45,107 nt of DNA, from positions 1 to 45,107 of the forward strand of contig FCNA01000152.1 in NCBI GenBank assembly GCA_900018345.1. The letters run 5' to 3'. The translations under genes and the position numbers were made by a program. The DNA is from Clostridiales bacterium CHKCI006 (GTDB taxonomy: Bacteria > Bacillota_I > Bacilli_A > Erysipelotrichales > Coprobacillaceae). This document shows, in pieces, positions 1 to 8,033 of this stretch (position 1 is its first letter; the number at the start of each line of letters is the position of its first letter). The notes below the pieces were generated by a model. The model was not told where the DNA came from. It saw only the letters and a program-made list of their open reading frames with translations, and searched no databases.

Positions 1-1
1 C

Positions 2-55
2 AATCACATATTCTGTAGTTTACAGGATATCGTCACCGTAATCAACCACGGATAG
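2..55 (+). CDS. possible 3' end of an upstream gene
   Basis: One frame is open from the window edge to a TAG at 53-55 (about 17 codons). It may be the tail of a gene lying outside the window, but it is too short to identify and could be chance. Confidence 0.15.
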   Translation, partial: NHIFCSLQDIVTVINHG

Positions 56-85
56 AAGGTTGATAGAAAGGAGAAGGTATACTGT

Positions 86-111
86 AAGTGACCCCCTTAG
101 ATGGGACACTT
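86..111. repeat. dyad resembling an IS3-family terminus
   Basis: AAGTG-A-CCC at 86-94 pairs with GGG-A-CACTT at 103-111, and an outer GGTATA/TATACC pair extends the dyad. A CCCCC next to GTGA on one side and GGACACTT on the other resembles the terminal repeats I know from IS3/IS150-type elements. No transposase is visible to the left, so this would be an isolated end or remnant. The resemblance is from memory, not from a search. Confidence 0.3.
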
Positions 112-116
112 ATAAT
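88..116 (+). promoter_or_regulatory. promoter of the ABC exporter gene
   Basis: A -35-like GTGACC at 88-93 is separated by 17 bp from a perfect TATAAT at 111-116, which sits 17 nt upstream of the chosen ATG. The -35 lies inside the dyad at 86-111 and the -10 starts on its last base. Transcription would therefore start in or just before the ribosome binding site, giving a very short leader. Confidence 0.5.
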
Positions 117-132
117 ATACCAGGGGACTGGC

Positions 133-1989
133 ATGAATACGAAAACGTCACTGAAAGAGACTTTGCAGACGCATCTGAGAGCTTATAAAGATATTCAAAA
201 ACGTTGTCCAGGTGTTATTCTGGCCACATCCAGTCAAGCCATCTTAAAAGGGATTTCACCCTATCTGACAATTTATTTCTCAGCCCAATTGATCAATGAG
301 CTATCCAGTCAAAGACGTCCTCGGGAATTAATGCTATGGGTAGGCTGTGTCGTCGGCACCACGGCTTTGCTTGGTTTAGGCCAAGTCCTATGCAAGCGCT
401 GGTACAATATCAAAAAAGCCCTGTTCAAAGAGATGATGCAGACCATCTATACGGATCAGTTTTTAAGTATGGATTATGCTGAAGCTGATCGTCATGAAAC
501 CCGGGATCTCTATAATCAGATCAAAGAAAGCGAGATGTGGCGGAATTGGGGCTTCAATCAGGTGATTCCTTTTGTGGACTGGACTTTCGAAGCCATCACG
601 GGCATCCTGGGGGCAATCGTATTAACGGTGAGTCTCTTTACACAATTGGTGCCAGACACCCATTCGCTATGTTTCCTGAATTCAGCTTGGATCGTAATAG
701 GTGTCGTGCTTCTGCTTATCGTCATTACTTGTTTAGGCCCGCTTGCATCTAATCATGCCATCGCTCTTGAGGCAAGCTTGAGTTCTGAATCGCGTTTTGG
801 GAATCGCCTCTTTTCCAGATTTACAAGACTGGGCTATGAGAATCAGTATGCGATGGATCATCGCATGTACCATCCTTATGAGCTGTCTAACTATTATATG
901 CGTCAGGAAAATCGGTTTGGAGTTGATTCACGCGTTGCCAAGCTCAGTTTGACGAGTATTGGTTTAAGCGGTGCTTTTTCTGAAGCCATTCCGGCTCTTT
1001 TCTCGGGTGTGGTCTATGTCTTTGTTTGTTTGAAGGCCTTGGGAGGTGCCTTTGGGATTGGTTCTGTCACGCAGTATGTGAGCGCAGTGACGGCCCTGTC
1101 TATGAATGTGGCCTTGTTGTTAGAGACGGTGGGACATATGAAGGCCAATACGCCTTTTTTGAAAACAACTTATGCTTTTCTGGATATTCCGCATTCCATG
1201 TATCAAGGCAGTTTGACGACTGAAAAAAGAGCGGACCGTGACTACGAAATTGAATTCAAAGATGTTTCTTTCAAGTATCCCGGTTCCGATTTATGGGCTT
1301 TACGCCATGTCAATATGAAGTTTAAGATCGGCAGCCGCATCGCAGTGGTAGGTGAGAACGGCAGCGGCAAATCGACCTTTATTAAACTGTTATGTCGCTT
1401 ATATGATCCTCAGGAGGGTGTGATCACTCTCAATGGCATCGATATTCGTAAGTATCGCTATCAAGATTACCTGGATCTATTTTCGGTTGTTTTTCAGGAT
1501 TTCCAGCAGCTTTCTCAGCCATTAGGAGATAATGTTGCCGGATCAATGCATTACGATAAGACCAAAGTCGAACAGTGCTTAAAGGACGCGGGATTTGAAG
1601 AGCGGCTACGTGAACTGCCGGAAGGGCTGGACACCTATCTTTATCGGGATTTTGGCAAGGATGGGATAGAGGTTTCCGGAGGGGAAGCCCAAAAGATTGC
1701 CATCGCGCGAGCCTTATATAAAGATGCCCCTTTCATTATTTTAGATGAACCGACCGCTGCTTTAGATCCATTGGCAGAAGCGGAGATTTATAGCCAGTTC
1801 AATGCCATCGTCAAAGACAAGACCGCCATCTTTATTAGTCATCGCTTATCCTCTTGTCAGTTCTGCGATGAGATTCTTGTCTTTGATCAGGGGACCATTG
1901 TCCAGAAAGGCACTCATGCCACATTGGTGCACGAAGAAAAGGGAAAATATAGTGCCCTTTGGCATGCGCAGGCACAGTATTACGAATAA
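133..1989 (+). CDS. ABC transporter, fused permease and ATP-binding protein
   Basis: A 618-residue ABC exporter half-transporter. The N-terminal part (about residues 1-340) holds hydrophobic membrane-spanning segments. The C-terminal ATPase carries Walker A GENGSGKST, signature EVSGGEAQKIAIARAL, Walker B FIILDEP and a switch histidine in ISHR. The start at 133 is chosen because AGGGGA lies at 122-127; a longer frame from 88 has no ribosome site and would begin inside the promoter. Half-transporters work as dimers, and a partner gene may lie upstream, outside the window. No substrate-binding protein or peptidase domain is present, so it is probably an exporter of a peptide, lipid or drug; the substrate cannot be told from the sequence. 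A strong terminator follows directly. Confidence 0.85.
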   Translation: MNTKTSLKETLQTHLRAYKDIQKRCPGVILATSSQAILKGISPYLTIYFSAQLINELSSQRRPRELMLWVGCVVGTTALLGLGQVLCKRWYNIKKALFKEMMQTIYTDQFLSMDYAEADRHETRDLYNQIKESEMWRNWGFNQVIPFVDWTFEAITGILGAIVLTVSLFTQLVPDTHSLCFLNSAWIVIGVVLLLIVITCLGPLASNHAIALEASLSSESRFGNRLFSRFTRLGYENQYAMDHRMYHPYELSNYYMRQENRFGVDSRVAKLSLTSIGLSGAFSEAIPALFSGVVYVFVCLKALGGAFGIGSVTQYVSAVTALSMNVALLLETVGHMKANTPFLKTTYAFLDIPHSMYQGSLTTEKRADRDYEIEFKDVSFKYPGSDLWALRHVNMKFKIGSRIAVVGENGSGKSTFIKLLCRLYDPQEGVITLNGIDIRKYRYQDYLDLFSVVFQDFQQLSQPLGDNVAGSMHYDKTKVEQCLKDAGFEERLRELPEGLDTYLYRDFGKDGIEVSGGEAQKIAIARALYKDAPFIILDEPTAALDPLAEAEIYSQFNAIVKDKTAIFISHRLSSCQFCDEILVFDQGTIVQKGTHATLVHEEKGKYSALWHAQAQYYE

Positions 1990-2001
1990 TCAAACATGAC
2001 T

Positions 2002-2036
2002 AAAAGCAGATGCTGTTTAAGGCACCTGCTTTTTTA
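2002..2036 (+). terminator. intrinsic terminator after the ABC gene
   Basis: AAAAGCAG, then TGC, pairs with GCA and CTGCTTTT around an eight-base loop, with one A-C mismatch, and runs into a T tract. It starts 13 nt after the stop codon. Confidence 0.8.
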
Positions 2037-2039
2037 CTA

Positions 2040-2952
2040 TACAGAATGGAATTGTCCTGCTTGTACTGTATTTCTTGTCATCCCCTATTTTTGGTGGCTA
2101 TCTGGTTGCTGGATATGGGGTTTGCAGTTCAAGATACAGTGTATGGATAAGTGAAATAAAATCAAAGGCTGCAGATAGATCTCCGGCGATTTCATGTCTG
2201 TCAAAAAAGTAATTTCGTTCATAAGGGGAAAGACAACTCTTGAACCAAAAAAGAGGCAATGATCCCATCGAAAATGAGTGGGTTTTAAAAAGATAGGGCT
2301 CATTTGATAGGAGCGGCCGTGAAAGTGGCACTTTCCGACTTACATCACCAAGATGTGACAAACTTCTTAAAAATAAAAGTTTATAAGATTGATGTGATAA
2401 ACTTTTTTAGACAGAGGTTGTGGGTTGCTATTCTACAGAAGGTGGTGTAGTTGCCTATGCCAAAAAAACTTTGCGAAAGCGTGATCTCTATTTGAATCGG
2501 CTGATTGTGTTTCAGGATACGGAAATGACTAAAGAGATGACCGGTGTTCAGCACTGTGAAAATCCAGCTTGATGAAGCTGATGATGGAACAAAAGAGCCC
2601 CATTGAAGAAGTTTGCCTATTGTATGCTATACGACTGATAGCTGATTTACATCATTTAAAGTTTTTCGAACAATTGGTTCTGGATATTCCAAGTGATAGG
2701 CAATCTGTCTTTGACGATAATCTTCATTTCTCATCTCCAAGGTTTTTTACACCTTGCCTAAAACATCTCCAAATTGCAAGATGAATCTAAGCATGCCATA
2801 TTTATCAATCCTATCCTATAACGAAAAGGTGCTTTCTGACAGACTATTTGATAGCGTCCTTATCTAACGAATCATATAATGACTTAGTGGCCTTATTTTA
2901 CCGTATGGCCTGGCTTCGCTATTCCGTAATATCCAATAGAAATTAGGAAAAC
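2040..2952. other. 0.9 kb without an intact gene
   Basis: No frame here has both a ribosome site and convincing composition. It holds a short open fragment at 2411-2572, a near direct repeat (GATGTGACAAACTT near 2352 and GATGTGATAAACTT near 2391), and a TATAAT at 2875-2880 that may be the -10 of the DeoR gene downstream. Reverse-strand frames around 2690-2800 read like broken coding sequence. I take it as decayed sequence. Confidence 0.5.
2411..2572 (+). pseudogene. open fragment of an unidentified gene
   Basis: A 53-codon frame lies between stops and reads like real protein: charged and aromatic, with a segment AKKTLRKRDLYLNRLIVFQD. It has no credible start codon with a ribosome site; a GTG at 2420 is the only option. 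Probably a remnant of a decayed gene. I do not recognise the family. Confidence 0.3.
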
Positions 2953-2964
2953 TTGCAAATGAAA
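2953..2964. promoter_or_regulatory. candidate DeoR operator, autoregulatory site
   Basis: TTGCAAATGAAA differs by one base from the palindrome TTTCAAATGAAA, found twice exactly and once with one mismatch around the glycyl-radical genes. It lies 40 nt before the DeoR start codon and downstream of a TATAAT at 2875-2880, so the regulator may repress its own gene. Confidence 0.5.
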
Positions 2965-3003
2965 GGGGAGTGTGCTATTCTTGAAACAGAAAAGAGGGAG
3001 AAT

Positions 3004-3762
3004 ATGCACAACCGACAAACCAGAATCTTGGAATTATTAACTGAAAATCAAAAGATGGAAGTGGTTCATTTGGCGAAACTTCTGGGTGTATCTCAGGTGA
3101 CCATTCGTAAGGATCTAGATGCTTTGGAACAAAGCGGCATGATCATTCGCGAACATGGCTATGCAAGATTGAATGACAGTGATGATATCAATCATCGTTT
3201 AGCTTACCATTATGAAAGTAAATTAGAGATTGCTAAAGAAGTGGCCATGACGATTCAGGACGGCGAGACAGTGATGATCGAATCCGGTTCCTGCTGTGCC
3301 CTGGTTGCCGCAGAGATTGCCCGAACGAAGAAGGATGTCACCCTCATTACCAATTCAGCCTTTATTGCGGATTATATTCGTAAACATGGCACGGTTCGGA
3401 TCATCCTTTTAGGCGGTGAATATCAGAATGAGTCGCAAGTGATGGTAGGACCGATGGTCAGAGAATGTGCGAAAGTTTTCTTTGTGGATAAACTACTGGT
3501 TGGAACGGATGGTTTTACGAAGGAAAGCGGCTTTACGGGCAACGATTATATGCGCACAGAAGCTGTGCGAGATATGGCCAAACAGGCCAGTCAGGTCATG
3601 GTAGTAACGGACTCCGTCAAATTCAGTCAAAAGGGAACCGTCCAGTTATTAGATTTGGCGGCTATTTCTGCTGTCTATACAGATGATGGTATTCCACAGG
3701 ATATTCTCAATTATCTTGAAAAACAGCATGTCAAAGTTTATACAACGAAAAGGGGATCGTGA
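3004..3762 (+). CDS. DeoR-family transcriptional regulator
   Basis: A 252-residue regulator. An N-terminal helix-turn-helix (about residues 5-55, with LAKLLGVSQVTIRKDLDAL) is typical of DeoR proteins. The rest is the DeoR C-terminal sensor domain, which in this family binds phosphorylated sugars and relieves repression. The start at 3004 follows GAGGGAG at 2994-3000; an earlier in-frame Met at 2953 lacks a good site. The gene points towards the convergent activase and GRE locus. A shared palindrome in its own leader and around 4711-4817 suggests it represses this locus and itself. The inducer would be a sugar phosphate of the pathway, which is inference. Confidence 0.85.
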   Translation: MHNRQTRILELLTENQKMEVVHLAKLLGVSQVTIRKDLDALEQSGMIIREHGYARLNDSDDINHRLAYHYESKLEIAKEVAMTIQDGETVMIESGSCCALVAAEIARTKKDVTLITNSAFIADYIRKHGTVRIILLGGEYQNESQVMVGPMVRECAKVFFVDKLLVGTDGFTKESGFTGNDYMRTEAVRDMAKQASQVMVVTDSVKFSQKGTVQLLDLAAISAVYTDDGIPQDILNYLEKQHVKVYTTKRGS

Positions 3763-3776
3763 CGATCCCTTTTTTA
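3748..3776. terminator. bidirectional terminator between DeoR and activase genes
   Basis: GGGATCG (3753-3759) pairs with CGATCCC (3763-3769), with A and T tracts on either side. The DeoR stop codon TGA (3760-3762) forms the loop, and the opposite gene ends at 3774. One hairpin serves both converging genes. Confidence 0.8.
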
Positions 3777-4667
3777 GAAAAAGCAATCCAATCCCTGGTC
3801 TAGGAAGACTTGACGATAATCTTCTAAATCTTCCGGATAGAGGGCCTTGATGCCCTGATAGGCATAAGGCCGATTGAGTAACTGATACTTCTTTTCCCCA
3901 AATTGGTGGAAAGGTAATAATTGGACACGGCTGAGTCCTTGTTTTTTGAGATAGTCTGCCAAAAGCTGGGCATCTTCTAGCGAGGCATTGAAATCAGGAA
4001 TGACAGGGATGCGGGGAAGGATGGACAGATGATGATCCATGGCCCAGGCTAAATTCGCTTGAATCAGCGGTAATGAGACACCGGTTTTCTCCCGGTGTTT
4101 TTTGTCGTCAGCGTGTTTGATATCAAACAGCAGTAAGTCAAAGAGTGGCGCTAATGTTTGAAAAACACTCGGTTCCACATAACCGGTGGTTTCAATCGCG
4201 ACATGAATATGATGCGCTTTGAGCTGACGGACGAGTTCCATGACAAATTCCGGCTGACTCATCCCTTCGCCTCCGGAGATGGTGACACCACCCTTGGATT
4301 CTTCGTAGAAAGGCAGATCCTGTAAACATATTTTCAGGACCTCATCCACTTCACGCTTTTTCCCTTCGTATGACAGGGCCTGGCCGGGACATTGCTGGAC
4401 GCATTGCAGACAGCCGATGCACTTTTGTGCATTGATGATGATACGCTTTTGCCTGGTGGTGATCGCCTCTTTGGGACAGGTGTGTAGACAGCCTAGACAT
4501 TGTACACACTGACTGGCATCATAGGTGATCTGAACCTGACCGCTTTGAGATTCGGGATTGGAACACCATTGACATCTTAGCGGACAGCCTTTTAAAAAGA
4601 CGGTGGTACGAATGCCCGGACCATCATGAATACTGAATTTCTGAATATTGAATACGAGACCTTGCAT
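3774..4667 (-). CDS. glycyl-radical enzyme activating enzyme (radical SAM)
   Basis: A 297-residue radical SAM activase. The cluster motif CPLRCQWC (Cys28, Cys32, Cys35) follows the family N-terminus FSIHDGPGIRTT. Two extra 4Fe-4S ferredoxin motifs (CVQCLGCLHTCP and CIGCLQCVQQCP, residues about 54-100) place it with the longer activases of the PflC/YbiY type rather than PflA, which lacks that insert. It would abstract hydrogen from the glycine of the partner enzyme using SAM, in the cytoplasm and without oxygen. It is divergent from its presumed partner, with 168 bp between start codons, instead of downstream in one operon. Its own -35 box coincides with a candidate operator. An AGGAGG site precedes the start. 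Confidence 0.9.
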   Translation of the reverse strand: MQGLVFNIQKFSIHDGPGIRTTVFLKGCPLRCQWCSNPESQSGQVQITYDASQCVQCLGCLHTCPKEAITTRQKRIIINAQKCIGCLQCVQQCPGQALSYEGKKREVDEVLKICLQDLPFYEESKGGVTISGGEGMSQPEFVMELVRQLKAHHIHVAIETTGYVEPSVFQTLAPLFDLLLFDIKHADDKKHREKTGVSLPLIQANLAWAMDHHLSILPRIPVIPDFNASLEDAQLLADYLKKQGLSRVQLLPFHQFGEKKYQLLNRPYAYQGIKALYPEDLEDYRQVFLDQGLDCFF

Positions 4668-4687
4668 GCTTATCTCCTCCTAAGCAC

Positions 4688-4716
4688 ATCTTAGCATACA
4701 TCGATTCATCTTTCAA
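4688..4716 (-). promoter_or_regulatory. promoter of the activase gene
   Basis: On the minus strand TTGAAA (4711-4716) and TAAGAT (4688-4693) are 17 bp apart. The -35 box is half of the palindrome at 4711-4722, so a bound repressor would block it. Confidence 0.55.
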
Positions 4717-4722
4717 ATGAAA
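4711..4722. promoter_or_regulatory. candidate operator 1
   Basis: The perfect 12-bp palindrome TTTCAAATGAAA overlaps the -35 of the activase promoter. An identical copy lies at 4806-4817. Confidence 0.6.
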
Positions 4723-4732
4723 TTAAAGAATA

Positions 4733-4744
4733 TTTTAAATGAAA
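4733..4744. promoter_or_regulatory. candidate operator 2
   Basis: TTTTAAATGAAA differs by one base from operators 1 and 3. It lies 22 bp (two helical turns) from operator 1 and ends seven bases before the -35 of the GRE promoter. Confidence 0.5.
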
Positions 4745-4750
4745 TATTTA

Positions 4751-4778
4751 TTGACATCTGTTGGCGCTGTGTTACAAT
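4751..4778 (+). promoter_or_regulatory. promoter of the GRE-aldolase operon
   Basis: A perfect TTGACA (4751-4756) and TACAAT (4773-4778) are separated by 16 bp. The transcript would start near 4785 and cross operator 3 before the ribosome site. Confidence 0.7.
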
Positions 4779-4805
4779 GGAGTTATCAAGTAAAATATTA
4801 ATTTG

Positions 4806-4817
4806 TTTCAAATGAAA
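4806..4817. promoter_or_regulatory. candidate operator 3
   Basis: An exact copy of TTTCAAATGAAA in the untranslated leader, just upstream of AAAGGAGG (4821-4828). It lies 73 bp (about seven turns) from operator 2, so looping between sites is possible. Confidence 0.6.
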
Positions 4818-4835
4818 GAAAAAGGAGGATGCTTG

Positions 4836-7244
4836 ATGAACGCAAAGGATTTTGGCCAGTTGACGCGTCGTATGGCGCATTTTAGAGAAACGATCTTAGA
4901 TAAAAAGCCCTATATTGATGCGACCCGGGCCATCCTGGTCACAGAAGCTTATCAACAATATCAGAACCAGCCACCTGTTTTAAAGCGGGCGTATATGCTG
5001 AAAAACATTCTGGAGAAAATGCCTATTTATATCGAGGATGAGACCCTGATCGTTGGGAATCAGGCAGCCTCGAATAAGGATGCACCGATCTTTCCGGAGT
5101 ACACGATGCAGTTTGTGATGGATGAATTGGATACTTTTGAAAAAAGAGACGGAGATGTCTTCTATATTACGGAAGAAACAAAAGAACAGCTGCGTGCAAT
5201 TGCACCATTCTGGGAGAATAATAACCTAAGAGCGCGTGGAGAAGCAATGCTGCCAGAAGAGGTCAGCGTCTTTATGGAAACCGGCTTCTTTGGCATGGAA
5301 GGAAAGCTCAATTCCGGAGATGCACATCTGGCCATCAATGATGAACGTCTGCTTGCCGAAGGCTTAAAGGGCTATGAAGCCAGAGCGAAATCCTTGAAGG
5401 AAGGCTTAAATCTTTGCCAGCCTGAAAATATTCGCAAGTACCATTTCTATGAAGCGGTGTTGATCGTGATTGCAGCTGTACGGCAATTTGCCCAGCGTTT
5501 TAGTCAATTAGCGAGTCAGCTTGCGAAGGATGCCAGTGGGCAAAGAAAAGAAGAACTGGAAATGATCAGTATGATTTGTGCGAAGGTACCTTATGAGCCA
5601 GCAACGAGTTTCCGTGAAGCTATCCAGTCCGTCTGGTTTATTCAGTTGATCTTGCAGATCGAATCCAATGGACACTCCTTGTCTTATGGTCGCTTCGATC
5701 AGTATATGTACCCTTATTATCAAAAAGACCTGGAAGAGGGGCGGATCACTAAAGAGGAAGCTTTGGAGCTATTGACCAATCTATGGATCAAGACACTGAC
5801 CATCAATAAGGTTCGTTCACAGGCGCATACCTTCTCCAGTGCCGGCAGTCCAATGTATCAGAATGTGACCATTGGTGGTCAAACACCGGATAAAAAAGAT
5901 GCCGTGAATCCATTCTCTTTCTTAGTGCTGCAGTCCGTTGCCCAGACCCGTTTGCCGCAGCCTAACCTGACGGTACGTTATCACCGCCATATCGATCCAG
6001 CGTTCTTTGATGAAGCCATTGAAGTGATGAAGCTTGGAACCGGTATGCCTGCGTTTAATAATGATGAAGTGATTATTCCGTCCTTTATTGAAAAAGGGGT
6101 CAAAGAAGAGGATGCTTATAATTACTCTGCCATCGGTTGTGTTGAAACAGCGGTCCCTGGTAAATGGGGCTATCGCTGCACAGGGATGAGTTATATGAAC
6201 TTCCCAAGGATCTTGCTGATAGCCATGAACAATGGTGTCGATATGACCTCAGGCAAACGCTTTACCAAGCCATGTGGTTATTTTACCGAGATGCAGTCCT
6301 ATGAGGAATTAATGCAGGCTTGGGATCAGGTGGTGCGCGAACTGACCCGTATGAGTGTAATTGTGGAAAATACGATCGATCTAGCCAGCGAGCAGGAAGT
6401 ACCGGATATCTTATGTTCGACTTTGACTGAGGATTGTCTGGGAAGAGGCAAGACCATCAAAGAAGGCGGTGCTATCTATGATTTTATTTCCGGCTTGCAG
6501 GTAGGCATTGCCAATATGGCAGATAGCTTGGCGGCTATCAAGACGCTGGTCTTTGAGAAGAAAGTCATGACTAAGCAACAGTTATGGGACGCTTTACTCG
6601 ATAATTTTGAAGGGGAAGAGGGCCAGCGGATTCAATCCCTGCTGATCAACGAAGCGTCAAAATATGGCAATGATCAAGATGAGGTCGATCAGTTGGTCGT
6701 TGAAGCGTATGCCTCTTATATCGATGAAATGAAGAAATATCCCAATACACGTTATGGCCGCGGGCCAATCGGTGGGATCCGTTATGCCGGGACTTCTTCG
6801 ATCTCAGCCAATGTCGGGCAGGGATATGGCACGATGGCAACACCGGATGGACGCAAAGCCCATGAACCATTAGCGGAAGGCTGTTCCCCTGCACATAACT
6901 GTGACAAACAAGGGCCGACAGCTGTCTTCCAGTCCGTTGCCAAGTTACCAACCCACGAGATCACCGGTGGTGTGCTCTTGAATCAGAAAGTGACGCCTCA
7001 GATGCTTTCGACACCGGAAAACAAAGAGAAGCTGAAAATGCTGATTAGAACCTTCTTCAATCGTTTGGAAGGCTATCATGTACAATACAATGTGGTCTCA
7101 AAGGAAACGCTGATTGATGCACAGCTGCATCCCGAAAAGCACAAGGATCTGATCGTGCGTGTCGCTGGCTATTCGGCTTTCTTCAATGTCTTATCTAAAG
7201 CGACACAGGATGATATTATCGGACGTACAGAACAAACATTATAA
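4836..7244 (+). CDS. glycyl radical enzyme of the YbiW/PflD type
   Basis: An 802-residue PFL-like enzyme. The thiyl cysteine sits in SAIGCVE (Cys435), followed by the catalytic-base glutamate common to non-PFL members, and the C-terminal glycyl motif RVAGYSAFF puts the radical at about Gly778. PFL itself has two adjacent cysteines, so this is not pyruvate formate-lyase. The start follows AAAGGAGG by seven bases; an upstream TTG frame is ignored. An FSA-type aldolase gene follows after 14 bp and an activase lies opposite. This trio matches E. coli ybiW/ybiY/fsaA and pflD/pflC/fsaB. As I recall recent work, those enzymes open 1,5-anhydrohexitol 6-phosphates to 1-deoxy-fructose 6-phosphate. Which isomer this one uses cannot be told here. 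Confidence 0.85.
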   Translation: MNAKDFGQLTRRMAHFRETILDKKPYIDATRAILVTEAYQQYQNQPPVLKRAYMLKNILEKMPIYIEDETLIVGNQAASNKDAPIFPEYTMQFVMDELDTFEKRDGDVFYITEETKEQLRAIAPFWENNNLRARGEAMLPEEVSVFMETGFFGMEGKLNSGDAHLAINDERLLAEGLKGYEARAKSLKEGLNLCQPENIRKYHFYEAVLIVIAAVRQFAQRFSQLASQLAKDASGQRKEELEMISMICAKVPYEPATSFREAIQSVWFIQLILQIESNGHSLSYGRFDQYMYPYYQKDLEEGRITKEEALELLTNLWIKTLTINKVRSQAHTFSSAGSPMYQNVTIGGQTPDKKDAVNPFSFLVLQSVAQTRLPQPNLTVRYHRHIDPAFFDEAIEVMKLGTGMPAFNNDEVIIPSFIEKGVKEEDAYNYSAIGCVETAVPGKWGYRCTGMSYMNFPRILLIAMNNGVDMTSGKRFTKPCGYFTEMQSYEELMQAWDQVVRELTRMSVIVENTIDLASEQEVPDILCSTLTEDCLGRGKTIKEGGAIYDFISGLQVGIANMADSLAAIKTLVFEKKVMTKQQLWDALLDNFEGEEGQRIQSLLINEASKYGNDQDEVDQLVVEAYASYIDEMKKYPNTRYGRGPIGGIRYAGTSSISANVGQGYGTMATPDGRKAHEPLAEGCSPAHNCDKQGPTAVFQSVAKLPTHEITGGVLLNQKVTPQMLSTPENKEKLKMLIRTFFNRLEGYHVQYNVVSKETLIDAQLHPEKHKDLIVRVAGYSAFFNVLSKATQDDIIGRTEQTL

Positions 7245-7258
7245 AGGAGAAACAAACC

Positions 7259-7939
7259 ATGGAACTGATTATTGATACAGCCAAATTAGAGGAAATCGAA
7301 GAAGCAGTCAAATACTTACCTATCGCGGGTGTGACAAGTAACCCATCCATCGTCAAAGCGGCCAGTCCTAAAGATTTCTTTCGTCACATGCGTCAGGTTC
7401 GTCGTATCATTGGTGATAAGCGCAGCCTGCATATTCAGGTCATCGCTTTGGATGCCGAAGGAATGGTCGAAGAGGCGCACCGCATCCTACAGGAAGTGGA
7501 TGAAAAGGTGTATATCAAGGTTCCTACGACCTATGAAGGTGTCGCAGCCATGAAGATGCTGAAAAGAGAAGGCATCCATGTGACAGCGACAGCTGTCTAT
7601 GATTTAATGCAGGCTTATATGGCTTTGGCAGCGAAAGCGGATTATATTGCCCCTTATGTCAATCGAATCGGTAACCTGGGATCCGATCCGAATGAACTCA
7701 TCTTCCAACTCAGGAAAATGATCGATCAGGATGGCTATTCGACAAAGATCCTGGCAGCTTCTTTCAAAGGTGTCCAACAGATGCGTGATGCCCTGAATGA
7801 AGGCGCACATGCCCTCACTGCACCGGTCGCATTATATCAACAGATCTTTGCCAATCCAAGCATCGATAAGGCCGTGACCGATTTTAATCAGGATTGGTAT
7901 GCACTTTATGGGCAGGACAAAGGAATATGTGATTTATAG
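7259..7939 (+). CDS. fructose-6-phosphate aldolase-like / transaldolase-family protein
   Basis: A 226-residue class I aldolase of the short FSA/TalC branch. The N-terminal FIDTA-like segment (Asp6), GVTSNPS, and Schiff-base lysine in YIKVPTT (Lys87, equivalent to E. coli FsaA Lys85) are present. FSA enzymes cleave fructose 6-phosphate or its 1-deoxy analogue to glyceraldehyde 3-phosphate plus dihydroxyacetone or hydroxyacetone. Co-transcription with the glycyl radical enzyme (AAAGGAG in the 14-bp gap) suggests the 1-deoxy substrate as the real one, which is inference. No glycerol dehydrogenase gene that could reduce hydroxyacetone lies beside it; the next gene, on the other strand, is an aldo/keto reductase. 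A terminator follows at once. Confidence 0.88.
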   Translation: MELIIDTAKLEEIEEAVKYLPIAGVTSNPSIVKAASPKDFFRHMRQVRRIIGDKRSLHIQVIALDAEGMVEEAHRILQEVDEKVYIKVPTTYEGVAAMKMLKREGIHVTATAVYDLMQAYMALAAKADYIAPYVNRIGNLGSDPNELIFQLRKMIDQDGYSTKILAASFKGVQQMRDALNEGAHALTAPVALYQQIFANPSIDKAVTDFNQDWYALYGQDKGICDL

Positions 7940-7963
7940 AGTGTCGCGAGGCACTCTTTTTCT
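7939..7963 (+). terminator. terminator of the GRE-aldolase operon
   Basis: GAGTGTC pairs with GGCACTC (one G-U pair) around GCGA, followed by TTTTTC. It begins on the last base of the aldolase stop codon. Confidence 0.8.
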
Positions 7964-7987
7964 TTGCCTGAAAAAGGACAATGTATA

Positions 7988-8028
7988 TGAAAAAGCGTAA
8001 TGACGGCCCTAAGGAAATCATTACGCTT
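7988..8028 (-). terminator. terminator of the Fe-S aldo/keto reductase gene
   Basis: An 11-bp perfect inverted repeat, AAGCGTAATGA (7993-8003) and TCATTACGCTT (8018-8028), with a T run downstream on the minus strand. Confidence 0.75.
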
Positions 8029-8033
8029 AAAAC

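Noticed and set aside
2098-2361. Reverse 87-codon frame in the gap after the ABC gene
   Set aside because: TTG start without a ribosome site and no known family; more likely chance or decayed sequence.
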